Shown here piece by piece: positions 35,178-45,739 of a DNA stretch of 64,000 nucleotides (its first letter is position 1; every line of letters begins with the position of its first letter). Source of the DNA: Tilletia caries (taxonomy: Eukaryota > Basidiomycota > Exobasidiomycetes > Tilletiales > Tilletiaceae); assembly GCA_032718865.1 (NCBI GenBank), contig JALUTQ010000041.1:620001-684000 (forward strand). The letters are read 5' to 3'. Both the position numbers and the translations under genes were made by a program. The notes beneath the pieces are model-generated. The model was not told the DNA's origin. It searched no databases and was given only the letters and a program-made list of their open reading frames with translations.

Positions 35178-36760
35178 TCACTTGGCTTCGGCCCAGACCT
35201 TGATCGTCTTGTCGGCACCACCGGTAAGCAGTCGAATGCCGGCCTGGTCGAATGTCGAACAGAAGATACCGGACTCAGCATCCAGCGAGCCCGGCTGCGG
35301 GATGTCCTCAGCCGACTGGAAGGGTATACCCGTGGCATAGTCAAAGAAGCGCAGGCTGCCGTTATCCCCGCCGGAGAAGAGGACTCCATCGGCGTTGACG
35401 CTGAGCGAGTTGACAATGGTCTCGTGGGTCATGTTGTTCACCAGACTGCCCTCGGGACATTTCCACGTCTTGATGTTCCTTCCGCCGGCCGAACCGGAGG
35501 CAAATGTGAACTCGGCTGGGTGGACAGCAAGCGCGCGGACGGATTTCTTGTGGTGTGTTAAGGTTGTGATGGATCGGCCGGCGGCGAGGTCCCATAGGCG
35601 GACGGTGGCGTCCATGCTGCCGGTGATGATCTGCGGGTCGGCCTCCTGACAGACAACCGAGGCAATGGTGCCGCGATGGCCAGACAACACATGTACCTGT
35701 GCCTTCGTCCTGATATCCCACACGCGTGCACTGGCGTCTCGGCCTGCGGTCACGATGACGTCAAGCGTTGGGTGCAAGGCGAGCGAGTAGATGCCGGACA
35801 GATGGCCGTGGTATTGGCGGATGACCTTGTTGGTTTCGAGGTCCCAGCATTTGACCATCTTGTCTTCGCCGGCGGAGAAGAGGTAGGGGTGTCGAGGACT
35901 AACTGCTAGGCCGCGAACTGTGGAGATATGACCGGTAAGGGAGAGCTTTAGTTCGCCCGAGGCGAGGTCCCATATCTGGTAGATGGAAGGCGAATGCGTG
36001 GTATGTTAGCGCACTTCACTTTCTTTGCCATTAGCGCGCCTCTGAGCAGCAGAAGAAGGGGACTCGCCTTGATCATGCGGTCGCCTGCACCAGTGACGAA
36101 CCACTTGTTCCCCGGCTCGACAGCAATACAACGGACCCAGCCCAAGTGTCCACTGATGACCCGCTTCAACTTCCACTGCGGATGGTACTCTGGTTTTGCC
36201 TGCCGCGCTGCCGCCTCCTTTTTGCGGATGAGGGCCGTCGAGAGCAAAGACCCGCCGCCGTGGGCTGATGCGAAGCCCTCTTCTCTTCGGAGAGCGACGA
36301 GGGCGAGGGATGGATTTAATGTCGATGCCGAAGCCGATGTTGGTGCGCCTGGTCTGGATGGCCCAGCGAGCACCATCGCACCATCCGCGCCGGGCCCCGA
36401 AGAAGGAGATGGGAACGACGGCCCCTCTTTCCTCTTCACTCCCGCCCTGACCGGCCCTACACCTACACCTACGCCAACACCAGCCCCGGCGCCAGACCCG
36501 CCGTGCTGCTGGGCGAGCAGAGCAGGGGGCAGCGACTGCGCATCTGCGTATTCGGTCTGAAGCTTTGCTGATATTCTTGCGTGTTTTGCTTCCTCGCTGA
36601 CGGTGTTGCCGCTGAGACTGGGGATGGTGTTGATGTCGGAGGCGGAGAAGATATAGCGTGTGCGTTTGGCTGACTGGGTGATGAGCGCTGCGATGTCCGG
36701 AGTATGCGCGGACGTGCCTGCGCTCGCTGCTGCTGCCGGTGCTGTTGCTGTGTCTGCCAT
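35178..36760 (-). CDS. PRP46: Pre-mRNA splicing factor PRP46/PLRG1 (WD40, 496 aa)
   Basis: Exons 36068-36760 and 35975-35178 join in phase 0. The intron starts with GC (AAG/gcgagt) and ends CCAG. The C-terminal two-thirds is a seven-bladed WD40 propeller: [44 protein letters not shown] and so on, closing with [11 protein letters not shown]. The N-terminal [11 protein letters not shown] and the pattern [16 protein letters not shown] match the PRP46/PLRG1 family of the spliceosome-associated NineTeen complex. In between is a low-complexity Gly/Ala/Pro linker. About 100 bp upstream of the ATG, the leader segment is repeated in the tandem array to the right. Confidence 0.9.
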
Positions 36761-37063
36761 ACTGCCACTCTCTCTGCGATGTCGATGTGGGGGCTGTCGG
36801 TGTCGTCCAGGTCGAGCTCGAGCTCATCCATCGAAGCGTTCTTCCTCAGACTCGACAATCGCTCGACAAGCGTGTACACGAACGAGTACATGGATTCCAA
36901 ATGTCCAGCAATGAATACTTAATGCAATCGGTTGAGGGGGAAGGAGTGACAGGTTTGCGGCTTGCGCCCGGCTTAATACATATCAAATGGCCGTCCTGAT
37001 GAGAAGCCTGTTCAGATCGGATTCCGAATTCGGAAGTGACCCTCACGCCCCAGTCCCCACGCC
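36761..37063. other. PRP46 leader and 3' flank of copy 3
   Basis: The segment at about 36775-36870 (GCTGTCGGTGTCGTCCAGG through GACAATCGCTCGACAAGCG) is the parent of copies at 39595-39685 and, more diverged, 42840-42890. Confidence 0.55.
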
Positions 37064-38880
37064 TCACGGTCCCAGGCGTTCCTGCTGGTCGAAGCATGCT
37101 TCTTGTCGCTCTACGACCGGCCACCTATCGTCCGTCTGAATGTACAGCTCCATTTGAACTTCGTGCGTCTGGATTTCTTGAGGCACTCGACGTTGGCGTT
37201 CGAGGACAGAAATCGTCACGGGGCTGCGCCGGAAGGGGACAGAGTCGGTATGGGTTTTCCGGGGTGGGTGGATCAATGAGGCAAGACTCTCTTCGTACGT
37301 CTCATGGGCTCTACGATGCCGTTCAATAAGTCAAGCCCAACCTGTCAGCCTGTACGGTCATTTTCTGCTGGGAACCTGAACCAAGCTTCGGACTCACATC
37401 GAAAGAAGCGTCGTCGTTCCAAACACCACGCAAATGAAGGCCAGAAGCATCTGGCAGGTGTTGATCGTGTTGAGAAAGTGGCCTTGTTCCGCCTGAGCGA
37501 CCGTGACGATCCCCGAAACGAACATCACGGTCAGAAAGAAGAACGTTCCTAGGTTGAGGCTCGCAGATTGAATGATGAAGTAGAGGACGGCGCGCGTTAC
37601 CGAGCTTGATCCTTCCCGATGGGCGCATGCCGGGAGGATCATCGGTTTCGAGGGCGGCAGCACTGGCGATGGTGGCGATGGTGGTGATAAGCCTGCGAAT
37701 GATTCCTTCTCTTCGCAAGGGGAACGAGCGTCTTCGATAGTAGCCGCTACTTGTGACCGTATAATGTTTGACGATGCGATCGTCGACGTTCCGCCAAGAG
37801 TCTGACCCGCGGTCCTCGACTGCACGCTCTGATTCAGGTGGTCCTCTTCTTCGTCGGCAGCGGCCGTATCGTCGCTGAAGATGCCCATCGACATGGTCAT
37901 GGCATTCTGAATCGGGCCCGCCTTTGGTCCGCCCATCCTGAGGTGGGTTCGTAAGGTCCGAATGAGCCGGAGGCTAAAGTGGAGGTAGACGAGGTTGCTG
38001 ATCAAGGCGAATATGGACCACATCATGGCTGCGATCGCGAAATAGTTGGCATGTTGAATGGTCTGAAACCAGATCTGAAGCATCGAAAGGGATTTGCCAC
38101 GGTCAGCGTCTGTAGCGTTTCCTTCTTTGGCTTTGCACGGCAACTCACCAGTTGAAGCTGAACCAGCATCTCCTCCGTGATGTCCTGATGCGTGGAGAAT
38201 CGGTTGTTCCACTCGATGAAGAGTCGTCTTGCGGCTTCAGAATGCTGATTACCCAGTCGAACGGGGAAGAATACTGCCAGCGCGCAGCTGCAGGGAACCA
38301 CAATTCCGAGGAAGTTGGCGGCGCACGGCCGAACCCAAAACTTCTTCTCCCATCGTCTTGTGATCTTGATGCGAACGAAGAGGTTTTGTGTGCCTGCGAC
38401 CGCAGCAGCCCACGCCATCCACGAAACCCCGACGTATAGTGGACCCCAGACGTATATCAGCCCGAAGCAAGCGTGCCTTGGCGGTTGCTGGTGGGCTATA
38501 TCTACCAGGTAGGCGATCTTGTAAGCTATCCAGAGGCAAGCAAAACCTCCGGCCATGACCGACCAGCAGTTGTGCAAGTGCGGCACCAGCAGGCGTCCGT
38601 CGGGTCGGCGGACGATCCGAAACACCCAAAATTTGCCGCCGATAATGCGCTGGATGATGACCGAGAAGGACCCAATACCGAGGAGGCCGATGTATATCAC
38701 CACGAAGAAAAGCGAGACTTCGATCGGCAGACTGCGTCGCGCCAGAACTTGGCCACGAGCAAAATCTACGACCTCATCGACGTTTGCGAAGCGCGGCAGC
38801 TGCGCACGTCGGGGAGACGATGTTGATAGGTACGTTGGCGGCGGCGGGGGAAGCAGGTTGAACTCGGGGTAGGCAGACAT
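37064..38880 (-). CDS. Seven-span receptor-like membrane protein, copy 3 (551 aa)
   Basis: Exons 38149-38880, 37398-38074 and 37064-37310 join in frame (phases 0 and 2). The N-terminus MSAYPEFNLLPPPPPTYLST carries the family proline run. Span 1 is near residues 55-78, followed by the basic loop ending LVPHLHNCW, spans 2-4 in the rest of exon 1, span 5 at the start of exon 2, a roughly 130-residue polar loop with DDTAAADEEEDHLNQS, span 6 (YFIIQSASLNLGTFF), span 7, and a C-tail with IHPPRKTHTDSVPF. The FIIQS region that copies 1 and 2 split over a micro-exon is continuous here. The C-terminal end differs from copies 4 and 5 after HEVQMEL. Intact. Confidence 0.82.
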
Positions 38881-39000
38881 CGGCCACCACTTCTTGACCG
38901 GCCTCGTAAAATGCGATCTCGAATCGAAGCCTGAACACCTGGGGAGGCAAGGAAAGAGGAGGGAGGAGGGGGAGGGCTGGGCGCTCACGGGCCATCGACA

Positions 39001-39027
39001 CATATAATCTGTGTCTCTTTAAAGGAG
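39001..39027 (-). promoter_or_regulatory. TATA-like box of copy 3
   Basis: On the minus strand, CTTTAAAGAGACACAGATTA leads into TATGTG about 120-145 bp upstream of the ATG. The same block is kept upstream of copies 4 and 5, and conservation within a duplicated region is weak evidence by itself. Confidence 0.4.
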
Positions 39028-39594
39028 GCAGGAGGAAGAGGAAAGCTTCAGCATGAATTCGAAATGAGAAGAACTGAGCACGGATCGTCACTTCAGGCTG
39101 CATATCAGTATGGAGTAGGTGGGGGGCGAGAACAAATAGGTACCTTCTCTGCTTCAACCGGTTTGACGTGCGCGGAATCAGAAGGAAAGAGCTTCTGAGT
39201 CCATAATGTTGGAGACAGCAAGGATTCGACGGTCCGCCCTTGGCGGAGGCCCGGGGGACATGCATTGGGGCAATGTCTCGCTACTGCACTTACTTGGTGG
39301 AGCCATTCAGTCATGGGTGGAGGCATTGATTGGCGAAACACATCAGAGGCGATTCTTCGTGACCATGCAAACTGATGGACCGCGTCTGATGGACGAAGGG
39401 AGAGCACCAACTGCTCTGTCCTCTACACGCTGTGCAATGTCGATGTCGATGTCGAATTTTGATGCGAAAGCTCTGAGCTCGAGCTCATCCATGGGAGTGT
39501 TCCTCCTCAGACGAGACTGTCACTCGACAGGTTCGTAGCAACGCATACTGATACCTTCCCGACTGCCGTTCCATACTGTCTCTATATGCGATGT

Positions 39595-39685
39595 CGATGA
39601 GGGGGCTGTCGGTGTCGTCCAGGTCGAGTTCGAGCTCATCCATCGAAGCGTTCTTCCTCAGACTCGACAATCGCTCGACAAGCGT
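39595..39685. repeat. Copy of the PRP46 leader
   Basis: About 90 bp nearly identical to 36780-36870 upstream of PRP46, now detached from the gene. It reads as part of a short minus-strand frame that I regard as non-coding. Confidence 0.75.
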
Positions 39686-39911
39686 GCTCATCCCTCCCGA
39701 CCTCACGATTGATGGCGATGACCCTTCTATGGACACGAGCACAGCATGAACATATCAACAGATACACAGAGCAGCAATCTATATAGATTTCAGATGTCCA
39801 GCAAATTACAATTGGTTGAGGAGGCGAAGGAGGAAGGGGTAACAAGTCTTGCGCCTCCATAATTAATAGCCGTCTTGATAAGAAGCATGTTCACATCGGA
39901 CTGCGGGTTCG

Positions 39912-39961
39912 GTGGCGACCCCTCACGCCTCACGCCTCACGCCTCACGCCTCACGCCTCAC
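39912..39961. repeat. (CACGCCT)n minisatellite
   Basis: Seven or so tandem CACGCCT units just beyond the stop codon of copy 4. The equivalent place after copy 5 carries (GACCGGT)n instead. Confidence 0.9.
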
Positions 39962-41818
39962 TGTCCAAGAGGTCGCCGCTGATCGAAGGATGCTGCTTAT
40001 CACTGGAAGAACGACCCGTCATCGGGCTCTGGTAGCCTGGTGTGCGAGCCTCGTCTTCCATCTGCCGCTCCAGCTCCATTTGAACTTCGTGCGTCTGGAT
40101 TTCTTGAGGCACTCGACGTTGGCGTTCAAGGACAGAAATCGTCACGGGGCTGAGCTTGAAGGGGACAGAGTCGGTATGGGTTTTCCGGGGCGGGTGGATC
40201 AACGAGGCGAGACTCTCTTCGTATGTCTCGTGAGCTCTGCAATTCGGTTCAAAAAGCAAGCACAACCTGTCAGCCAATCCGACATCAGCTGCTGGAACCA
40301 AGCTTCGGACTCACATTGAGCACAGAGTCGTCGTTCCAAACACCACACACACATAGGCCAGAGTCATCCGGGAGATGTTGATCGTGTGCTGAAATTGACC
40401 TAGTTCCGTCTGAGCGACCGTGATGAGTGCCAAAACGAACATGACGATCACCACTATGAATGTCCCGAGGTTGAGGCTCGCAGCTTGAATGACGAAGTAT
40501 AGGACGGCGCGCGATACAGAGCTTGCTCCTTCCCGCTGCTGCTGGGCACATGCCGGGAGGATCATCGGTTTCGACGGCGGCGGCACTGGTGATGATGGCG
40601 ATAAGCCTGCGATTGGTTGCTTCTTTTCGTGAGGGGGACGGGCGCCCTCGATGGTATCCTCGACGGCGTCCTCGATAGTGACCTCGACTTGTGATCGCAT
40701 AATGTTTGACGATGCGATTGCCGACGTTCCACCAAGGGTCTGGACCGCGGTCCTTGACTGCGCGCTCTGATTCAGGAGGTCCTCTTCTTCGTCAGCAGCG
40801 GCCGTATCGTCGCTGAAGATGCCCATCGACATGGTCATGGCATTCGGAATCGGGCCCGCCTTTGGTCCGCTCTTTCTGAGGTGGCTTCGTAAGGTGCGGA
40901 TGAGCCGGACGCTAAAGTGGAGGTAGATAAGGTTGCTGATGAAGGCGAATATGCACCATAGCATGGCTGCGATCGCAAGATAGTTGGCATGTCGAATGGT
41001 TTGGAACCAGATCTGAAGCATGGAGGGGGTGTTGCCACGGTCAGCGTCAACCACATGCGCTCCTATGGCTTTGCACGGAGACTCACTAGTTGAAGCTGAA
41101 CCAACATCTCCTCCGTGATTGCTTCCTGCGTGGAGAATCGGTCGTTCCATTCGACGAAGAGTCGTCTAGCAGCTTCGGAGTGCTGATTGCCTAGTCGAGC
41201 GGGGAAAAACACTGCCACTGCGCAGCTGCAAGGCACAGCAATACCGACCACGTTGGCGACCCACGGCCGGATCCAAATCTTCTTCTCCCATCGTCTTGTG
41301 ATCTTGATCCGCAAGAAGAGGTTTTGTGTGCCAGCGACCGCAGCAGCCCACGCCATCCATGAAACCCCAACGTATAGTGGACCCCAGACGTATATCAGGG
41401 CGAAGCAAGCGTGCCTTGGCGCTTGCTGATGGACCAAATTTTTCAGGCTGACGATATTGTAGACTGTCGAGAGGCAAGCGAAACTTCCGGCCATGATTGA
41501 CCAGCAGTTGTGCAAGTGCGGCACGAGCAGGAGCCCGTCGGGTCGGCGGACAATTCGGAACAGCCAAAAGTTCCGCTTGATAAGACGCTGGATGATGACC
41601 GCGACGGCCAGTATGCCGAGGAGGCCGATGTAGATGACCACGAAGAAAAGCGAGACTTCGATCGGCAGACTGCGTCGCGCCAGAACTTGGCTGCGAGCAA
41701 AATCTACGACCTCATCGACGTTTGCGAAGCGCGGCAGCTGCGCACGTTGGGGTGATGATGTCGATAGGTACGTTGGCGGCGGCGGAGGAAGAAGGTTGAA
41801 TTCGGGGTAGGCAGACAT
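39951..41818 (-). CDS. Seven-span receptor-like membrane protein, copy 4 (571 aa)
   Basis: Exons 41087-41818, 40315-41012 and 39951-40236 join in frame. Predicted spans at about residues 55-78, 106-125, 137-163, 188-206, 252-280, 415-445 and 455-475. The loop between spans 5 and 6 is about 135 residues and acidic, with the tail of about 95 residues on the same side. If the N-terminus is outside or luminal, the layout is that of a G-protein-coupled receptor with a long third inner loop, but the proline-rich N-terminus has no signal peptide, and orientation cannot be told from sequence alone. Nearly all of exon 1 is shared with copies 3 and 5. The reading frame is intact. Confidence 0.82.
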
Positions 41819-42024
41819 CGAGCACTGATTTTTGACGGAGCTCGTAGAAGGCGATCTCGAATCAAAGCCTCAACACTGGGGGAGGGGAGGGAAGGGGAGG
41901 AAAGGGGAGGAAAGGGGAGGAAAGGGGAGGAAGGAGCAGAAGGAGGAATGAGAAGCCCGAACACCGGGGTGAGGAGAGGAAATAGGAGGGAGGAGGAAAG
42001 AATACTGGGCGCTGACGGTCCATC

Positions 42025-42051
42025 GACGCATATAATCTGCTTCTCTTTAAA
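42025..42051 (-). promoter_or_regulatory. TATA-like box of copy 4
   Basis: Counterpart of the block at 39001-39027, about 210 bp upstream of the copy 4 ATG. Confidence 0.35.
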
Positions 42052-43205
42052 TGATCGGCAGAAGGAAGAGGAAAGCTTCAGCAAGAGATCGAAATGAGAA
42101 GAACTGAGCACGGACAGTCGCATTAGATTCTCTGTATGAAGTAGATGAGCGGGTGGAAACAAATATGGTACCTACTCTGCCTCAATCGGTTTTGACTTGC
42201 GCGACGCCAGAAGGAGAGAGATTGCGACGGCTTCGGAGCGGAGGGCGGATGGAGAACCGTGAAGCGAAGCGGAAGAGAGTACTGATGAGTGCCGGTCGGC
42301 GCTGAATCGTCTCAATGTGTTGGAAGGATTCATCGTATGATGGAGATAACAAGCGGCCACCGACAGCCCGACCTTGGCGGAGGCCCGAGAGCATACATTT
42401 GGGCAATGTCTCGCTACTGCGCTCACTTGAATGGTGGAGCCATTCGGCTGGAGGCATCGGCGGAAGACATCAGAGGCGACGCTTCACGATGTCCTTAAAG
42501 GGCTCTATGCGAGCTGTCAGTGACTTTCCACCTGATACATCGGAAAGGCCCCTGAATTTGACTTGCCTTCAACCAAGGGGACGTTGTGATTTACCTGAGG
42601 CGTTCCGCTGCGAATCGATGTGAAAGCCAGAAGGATGAGCATATGAGCAGGGTTCAAGGAGTCTATGCAGATGTACCTCCTCATCGTCCGGCAACGGGTG
42701 TGATCATGCGCATACTGTGAGACCGCGGGCAGTGGCTGAAGGAAGCGCATCGACTGCCATGTCCTCTCCACGCTGTGCGATGTTGATGTTGATGTCGAAT
42801 CTTGATGCGAAGGCTCTCTGTGAGCTTGAGCTCATCCTTCCTTCGAAGCGTTCTTCCTCAGACTCGACAACCACTCGACAAGCGTGTATCGTGCATACTT
42901 ACTACTTGTAACTTCCATGGACGTACATACATGGAGAAGTGATGAGACGGAAATCCAATAAGGGACCTCATTCCGCGTCTGGGCTCAGCGGAAGCGTTGC
43001 CGGTGATTCTCGCCCGCGTTCGTAAAATGTCTTGTACGTTCAACCTATATACATACGAGTACATAGCAACAATCTATATATAGATCCCAGATGTCCATCA
43101 ACGTTACAATCGGTTGAGGAGGAAGGGGTAAGAAAGCCTCGCGCCTCCATATCGAACAGCGGTCCTGATGAGAAGCATGTTCAGATACGGATTACGGGTT
43201 CGGCG

Positions 43206-43232
43206 GCGACCGGTGACCGGTGACCGGTGACC
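43206..43232. repeat. (GACCGGT)n minisatellite
   Basis: Three to four units immediately downstream of the copy 5 stop codon. Confidence 0.85.
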
Positions 43233-43233
43233 C

Positions 43234-45145
43234 CTACGCCTCACGGTCCAAGACGTCGCCGCTGATCGAAGAATGCGGCTTATCGCTGTACGAAGGAGCC
43301 GTCATCGAGCCCTGATAGCCTGGCATACGAGCCTCGTCTCCCATCTGCCGCTCCAGCTCCATTTCAACTTCGTGCGTCTCGATGTCCTGAGGCGCTCGTC
43401 GACGTTGGCGTTCGAGCACAGAAATCGTCACGGGGCTGGGCTTGAAGGGTGCGGGTGCAGAGTCGGTCTGGCTTTTCCGGGTCTGGCTTTTCCGGGGCGG
43501 GTGGATCAACGAGGCAAGGCTCTCTTCGTACGTCTCGTGAGCTCTGCAACTCCGTTCAAGAAGTCAGTCAGCTGATCCGACATCTTCTGCTGGGAACCTG
43601 AACCAAGCTTCGGAGACTCACATTGAGCACATCGTCGTCGTTCCAAACACCGCACAAATGTAGGCCATACATAGCTGACAGATGTTGACTATGGGCTGGA
43701 ATTGGCCTTGTTCCGTCTGAGCGACTGTGGTGAGTGCCAAAACGAACATGAGGATCACCACTATGAAAGTCCCGAGGTTGAGGCTCGAGGCTTGAATGAT
43801 GAAGTATAGGACGGCGCGCGTTACCGAGCTTGCTACTTCTCGCTGATCGGTTGCTACTTCCCGCTGATCGGATGCCGGAGGGGATATTTGTTTCGAGGAC
43901 GGCAACACTGGGGGTGGTGGTGGCGATCCTGTGGTTTGTTGCTTCGTTTCGGGAGGAGAACAGGCACCCTCGATGGTGTCCTCAATGGGTTCCTCGATGG
44001 TGACCTCGACTTGTGATCGTATGATGTTTGACGATGCTGTCGCCGACGTTCCGCCAAAGGACTGGACCGCGGTCCTGTACTGCACGCTCTGATCCAGCTG
44101 TTCCTCTTCTCCGTTGGGGGCCGTCTCGCCGCTGAAAATGCCCATCGACATGGTCATGGCATTCTGAATCGGGCCCGCCTTTGGTCCGCCCATCCTGAGG
44201 TGGCTTCGTAAGGTCCGAATGAGCCGGGCGCTGAAGAACAGGTAGATGAGGTTGCTGATGAAGGCGAATATGCACCACATCATGGCGCAGATCGCGAAAT
44301 AGTTGGCATGTTGAATCGTCTGGAACCAGATCTGAAGCATGGAGATTGGAGAGGGGTTTGCCACGGTCAGCGTCCACCGCATTTGCTTCTACAGCTTTTC
44401 ACGGCAACTCACCAGCTGAAGCTGAACCCAGCATCTCCTCCGTGATTGCTTCCTGCGTGGAGAATCGGTCGTTCCACTCGATGAACAGTCGTCTTGCGGC
44501 TTCGGAGTGCTGATCGCCCAGTAGAGCGGGGTAGAATACTGCCAGCGCACAGCTGCAAGGCACACCAATTCCGATCAGGTTGGCGACCCACGGCCGGATC
44601 CAAATCTTCCTCTCCCACCGTTTTGGGATCTTGATCCGAACGCAGAGGTTCTGCGTACCAGCGACCGCAGCAGCCCAGGCCATCCACGAGATCGCAATGT
44701 ACAGTGGTCCCCAGGCGTACATCAGAGCGAAGCAAGCGTGCATTGGCGGTTGCTGATGGAGCAGATATTTCAGGCTGACGAAGTTGTAGATTGTCCAGAA
44801 GGCACCAAACCCTCCGGCCATGATCGACCAGCAGTTGTGTAAGTGCGGCACGAGCAGGAGCCCGTCGGGTCGGCGGACAATTCGGAACAGCCAAAAGTTC
44901 CGCTTGATAAGACGCTGGATGATGACCGCGACGGCCAGTATGCCGAGGAGGCCGATGTAGATGACCACGAAGAAAAGCGAGACTTCGATCGGCAGACTGC
45001 GTCGCGCCAGAACTTGGCCACGAGCAAAATCTACGACCTCATCGACGTTTGCGAAGCGCGGCAGCTGCGCACGTCGGGGAGACGATGTTGATAGGTACGT
45101 TGGCGGCGGCGGGGGAAGCAGGTTGAACTCGGGGTAGGCAGACAT
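43234..45145 (-). CDS. Seven-span receptor-like membrane protein, copy 5, one-base frameshift
   Basis: Same three-exon plan as copies 3 and 4: 44413-45145, 43622-44331 and 43234-43543. Exon 1 is 733 nt instead of the 732 nt in the other two. One extra G at about 44431 (GGG instead of GG just after EEML) shifts the frame for the last few codons before the donor, so exon 2 would be read out of frame. Everything else is intact, including the seven spans, the acidic loop and the C-tail. Either this copy has just been inactivated or the base is a sequence error. A duplicated TSRxxATDQREV-like segment lies in the loop between spans 5 and 6. The transposon at 45385 interrupts its upstream region about 240 bp from the ATG. 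Confidence 0.75.
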
Positions 45146-45305
45146 CGGCGAGTGCTTCTCGACAGGGCTCGTCGAACGCGATCTCCAACGCGCGGCCGGG
45201 GGGACGGGGGAGGAGGCAGAAAGGTGAGGGAGGAGGAGGATAAGGAGGAGGAGGAGGAGGAGGAGGAGAAGGAGGAAGGAAGGCTGGATACAGACGGGTC
45301 ATCGG

Positions 45306-45331
45306 CGAATATAATCTGTGTCTCTGTGAAG
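45306..45331 (-). promoter_or_regulatory. TATA-like box of copy 5
   Basis: Third copy of the conserved upstream block, about 165 bp from the ATG and 55 bp from the transposon end. Confidence 0.35.
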
Positions 45332-45384
45332 CATGGTCAGAAGGAAGAGAAAAGCTTCAGCATTGAATCGAAATGAGAAGCACT

Positions 45385-45420
45385 AGGGCAATTCACGCGT
45401 GCCACCCAAAGCCGCTCATC
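45385..45420 (+). repeat. Left terminal inverted repeat of the Harbinger element
   Basis: AGGGCAATTCACGCGTGCCA followed by CCCAAAGCCGCTCATC. Confidence 0.92.
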
Positions 45421-45739
45421 TCACTTCCGAGCACTCCCGCGCCTTCTCAGGCACTCCCAGGACCGCCTCAGACGCTCCCAGAGCCGCCTTATGACATTCA
45501 TTTCCCTTCCCCGCACTTCTTCTCGCGCTCCAGCACTCTTCATGCCACTCATTTTTGTTTCTCTGCTTTTTCTCAACGCTCCGCGGCGCTCCCGCAATTA
45601 ATTTCATTTCGCATTTCCCTTCTGCGTTCTGAAGGGAAGTGAAAACAGCAGTTTCGTGATCTTTGTAGCTACTGCCTACTACCACCACCCGCAGTCACCG
45701 TCAGCAGCCCAGCTCCTGGGTTTGCTGCTGCAGCCCACA

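Larger units (their letters stand above)
38881..39950. other. Spacer between copies 3 and 4
   Basis: Holds the copy 3 promoter block, the empty-site sequence AAGAACTGAGCAC at about 39069-39081 that corresponds to the transposon insertion point in copy 5, and a PRP46-leader copy. No independent gene. Confidence 0.55.
41819..43233. other. Spacer between copies 4 and 5
   Basis: Contains the copy 4 promoter block (TATA-like at about 42025-42051), a GGAAAGGGGA tandem tract at about 41890-41930, the second empty site (AAGAACTGAGCAC, about 42099-42111), and a diverged PRP46-leader piece at about 42840-42890. No gene. Confidence 0.55.
36775..45384. repeat. Tandem triplication, units of about 3 kb
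   Basis: Three direct units, each holding a PRP46-leader fragment, a short flank with GAGAAGC.TGTTCA, one complete seven-span gene on the minus strand, and a common upstream block (TATAATCTG...AAAGCTTCAGCA...GAAATGAGAAG). Approximate units: 36.8-39.55 kb, 39.6-42.85 kb and 42.85-45.38 kb, the last continuing at 51495 beyond the transposon. Similarity extends over introns and flanks, so this is recent DNA-level duplication. Confidence 0.8.

Noticed and set aside
36469..36900. Open frame upstream of PRP46 containing an acidic [14 protein letters not shown] block that recurs in the array
   Set aside because: It is in a different frame from PRP46, and the repeat is explained by DNA duplication of the leader; no evidence that it is translated.
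17722..45145. Identification of the seven-span family as fungal pheromone (STE3-type) receptors
   Set aside because: STE3-type proteins start with a membrane span almost at once and lack the proline-run N-terminus; no shared motif seen.
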